A DNA stretch of 17,240 nt, from contig DYJV01000051.1 in assembly GCA_020722945.1 (NCBI GenBank), positions 1-17,240 of the forward strand, written 5' to 3'. This DNA comes from Candidatus Methylomirabilis sp. Lineage in GTDB: Bacteria; DYJV01. Under the pieces are notes generated by a model. That model did not search any database. It worked only from the letters and a program-made list of their open reading frames with translations, and was not told where the DNA came from. Position numbers and translations under genes: made by a program. The first letter of the stretch is position 1; each line of letters starts with the position of its first letter. Below, piece by piece: positions 15,587 to 17,240 of the stretch.

Positions 15587-16204
15587 TTAACTTAATCTTT
15601 CTTCAACTTTTTTTATGGTATCTTTAGACATAATAAGATATTCATGTTTCAATAGATCAAAAACATTTATACCAATTTCTTCAATATATTTGATGTTGGG
15701 AATATTTCTACTTGAAAGCTTAAGATTGTCGTTTCCAAGATCAACCACTGCTGCATTTGTAACATCAAATTTTTGTAATATATCAGCAAAAAGTTTTGTT
15801 TTTATACTTTCCAAAGCTAATGTATCAAAAACTATCAATCTATTATTTTTTAATTTGTAATTGATACTTGAGAGTAAAGCTGCTCTTCTCTCTTTTTTGT
15901 TTAATTTAAATTCGTAATCTCTCTTTCTTGGGCCAAATATAGTGCCACCACCTCTCCATATTGGCGATCTACTTGAACCAGACCTTGCTCTTCCTGTGCC
16001 TTTTTGCTTCCAAGGTTTCTTGCCACCACCACTTATCTCACCCTTTGTTTTGGTGTGGGCATTACCAGAACGTTTTTTAGCAAGCTGATACTCTATACAA
16101 TTTTTAAGAAGACCAGTTTTTACTTCTCCATTAAAAAGAAGATCACTTATCTCCAATTTCCCTACTATCTCTTTATTAAAATTATAAACATCTACAATCG
16201 GCAT
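15587..16204 (-). CDS. rplD: Large ribosomal subunit protein uL4
   Basis: L4 sends a long loop into the exit tunnel opposite L22; mutations there confer macrolide resistance in other bacteria. The loop is clear at about 50-95 (GEISGGGKKPWKQKGTGRAR, 55-74, then IWRGGGTIFGP). The 205-residue length is standard. In E. coli L4 also represses the S10 operon through its leader; the start of the operon lies outside this window, so this cannot be judged. It lies 17 bases after rplC. Confidence 0.98.
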   Translation of the reverse strand: MPIVDVYNFNKEIVGKLEISDLLFNGEVKTGLLKNCIEYQLAKKRSGNAHTKTKGEISGGGKKPWKQKGTGRARSGSSRSPIWRGGGTIFGPRKRDYEFKLNKKERRAALLSSINYKLKNNRLIVFDTLALESIKTKLFADILQKFDVTNAAVVDLGNDNLKLSSRNIPNIKYIEEIGINVFDLLKHEYLIMSKDTIKKVEERLS

Positions 16205-16221
16205 AATAAGTCCCTCACATC

Positions 16222-16851
16222 TTAAAAAAACTGTTTTTTGATATATACTAATGAATTTTTGTGACCCGGGATAGACCCTTTTATCAATATAAGATTCTGG
16301 TCAGGTCTAATATCCAAAATTCTTAAATTTTTAATGGTTATTTGAGCATTACCCATTCTACCAGGCATTTTCTTGTTTTTGATAACCCTTGAAGGAAAAG
16401 CTGAAGAACCTATACTACCGGGACTTCTATGAACAGTCGAACCGTGAGCATCCTTCCCACCTTTAAAATTGTGTCTTTTCATAACACCCTGAAAACCCTT
16501 ACCTTTACTATTACCGGTAATATGGACAAATTCTCCTGCTTTAAACATATGTGCACTAATTTCTTGACCAAGATTAAAATTAGCAGGATCAGAAATTTTG
16601 AACTGCTTTATATATTTGTAGGCTCCTACACCAGCCTTTTTAAAGTGACCAGCCATAGGTTTATTGATTCTTTGTAATTTTTGAGGAGCATAAGCAAGCT
16701 GAACAGCATCACAACCATCTTTTTCAGCAGATTTCATTTGGACTACATAGCAGGGACCCGCTTCTATAACTGTAACCGGATGCACCATACCTGTTTCGTC
16801 GAAATATTGCATCATTCCAAGTTTTTTCCCAATTAAACCTTCTATTTTCAT
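16222..16851 (-). CDS. rplC: Large ribosomal subunit protein uL3
   Basis: L3 starts 50S assembly and reaches the peptidyl transferase centre. The 209-residue chain begins MKIEGLIGKKLGMMQYFDE and has GKGFQGVMKRHNFKGG (117-132), HRSPGSIGSSAFPSRV (141-156) and KKMPGRMGN (160-168). The glutamine that is methylated in E. coli L3 (in its GSIGQ sequence) is replaced by serine here (GSIGS). The length is normal. It lies 21 bases after rpsJ. Confidence 0.98.
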   Translation of the reverse strand: MKIEGLIGKKLGMMQYFDETGMVHPVTVIEAGPCYVVQMKSAEKDGCDAVQLAYAPQKLQRINKPMAGHFKKAGVGAYKYIKQFKISDPANFNLGQEISAHMFKAGEFVHITGNSKGKGFQGVMKRHNFKGGKDAHGSTVHRSPGSIGSSAFPSRVIKNKKMPGRMGNAQITIKNLRILDIRPDQNLILIKGSIPGHKNSLVYIKKQFF

Positions 16852-16872
16852 CGCTATTACCTTTTTATATTT

Positions 16873-17181
16873 TTATAGTTTAATTTCAATACCAACACCA
16901 GCAGGAATATCAAGCTTCATAAGCTCATCAACAGTCTGCTTTGTAGAATCAAGTATCTCTAAAACACGTTTGTGGATACGCATTTCAAACTGATCCCTTG
17001 AATCTTTGTATTTGTGAGGAGCTCTTATTACTGTGTATCTCTTTATCTTTGTAGGTAAAGGGATAGGACCTGAAACTTTTGCTCCAGATCTTTTAGCCGT
17101 AACAACAATATTCTTCACAGATTCATCAAGCAATCTATGATCATAAGCTTTCATTTTTATCTTTATCTTCTGCATTTCCAT
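16873..17181 (-). CDS. rpsJ: Small ribosomal subunit protein uS10
   Basis: S10 is a 30S head protein that also joins the NusB-S10 antitermination complex. The chain shows [37 protein letters not shown] and [17 protein letters not shown], all diagnostic. I chose the ATG at 17181, which gives 102 residues, the usual length: GAGGTG (17188-17193) lies 6 bases upstream. A GTG at 17190 is part of that binding site and cannot be a likely start; another in-frame ATG at 17175 is possible. It follows tuf by 23 bases. Confidence 0.97.
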   Translation of the reverse strand: MEMQKIKIKMKAYDHRLLDESVKNIVVTAKRSGAKVSGPIPLPTKIKRYTVIRAPHKYKDSRDQFEMRIHKRVLEILDSTKQTVDELMKLDIPAGVGIEIKL

Positions 17182-17187
17182 AAAGTT

Positions 17188-17193
17188 CACCTC
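17188..17193 (-). promoter_or_regulatory. Ribosome binding site deciding the rpsJ start
   Basis: GAGGTG on the minus strand is 6 bases before the ATG at 17181. The in-frame GTG at 17190 lies within this site, so it is rejected as start. Confidence 0.7.
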
Positions 17194-17204
17194 ACTAAAT
17201 ATGT

Positions 17205-17240
17205 TTAAGCAATAATCTCAGCAACAACACCTGCACCAAC
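17205..17240 (-). CDS. tuf: Elongation factor Tu, C-terminal end (partial)
   Basis: Only the last 11 codons and the stop are inside the window. They translate as [11 protein letters not shown], matching the conserved C-terminus of EF-Tu (usually GAGVVTEIIE or similar). EF-Tu is the GTPase that carries aminoacyl-tRNA to the ribosomal A site. A tuf gene directly before rpsJ is the classic str-S10 arrangement, which supports the call. The rest of the gene lies beyond the right edge. Confidence 0.9.
   Translation of the reverse strand, partial: VGAGVVAEIIA

Noticed and set aside
17182-17190. GTG at 17190 as the rpsJ start
   Set aside because: It falls within the ribosome binding site of the ATG at 17181, and would give a protein longer than the family's usual 102 residues.

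Overview
The window is an AT-rich bacterial chromosome segment, roughly one third G+C by eye. Most of it is the S10-spc-alpha ribosomal protein supercluster, read on the minus strand. A short metabolic operon lies on the plus strand at the left end. The metabolic genes encode the beta and gamma subunits of a 2-oxoacid:ferredoxin oxidoreductase, which points to an anaerobe or microaerophile. The ribosomal genes have Gram-negative-like content, with zinc-type S14, S4, L36 and adenylate kinase, the order secY-adk-map-infA-rpmJ-rpsM, and no L30 gene. Together this would fit a group such as Deferribacterota or a deep proteobacterial-type anaerobe, but the lineage is a low-confidence guess.

Left region (1-2317). 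A 287-base non-coding leader opens with a degenerate 7-bp tandem array (24-114), followed by AT-rich dyads. Then come korB-like (288), korC-like (1068) and an XRE-cupin transcription regulator (1638), all on plus and closely spaced with good ribosome binding sites. No alpha or ferredoxin-like delta subunit is visible. A perfect 14-bp hairpin (2263-2294) separates this operon from the convergent ribosomal operon and should terminate transcription from both sides.

Right region (2318-17240, minus strand). In transcription order: end of tuf, rpsJ, rplC, rplD, rplW, rplB, rpsS, rplV, rpsC, rplP, rpmC, rpsQ, rplN, rplX, rplE, rpsN, rpsH, rplF, rplR, rpsE, rplO, secY, then a 145-base gap, adk, map, infA, rpmJ, rpsM, rpsK, rpsD, rpoA, rplQ. 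Spacing is tight (overlaps of 1-17 bases, or gaps of up to about 34) except at secY-adk. The products build the ribosome (S and L proteins), start translation (IF1), deliver aminoacyl-tRNA (EF-Tu), insert and mature new proteins (SecY, Map), keep adenylate pools balanced (Adk) and transcribe DNA (RNA polymerase alpha).

No undescribed system is evident; the gene content is conserved housekeeping. The points worth a second look are small-scale: the heptad array, TTG start codons in five of ten small-subunit genes and in no large-subunit gene, the missing rpmD, an 8-G tract inside korC, a possible operator before korB, a structured secY-adk gap, and C-terminal tails on IF1 and L17.
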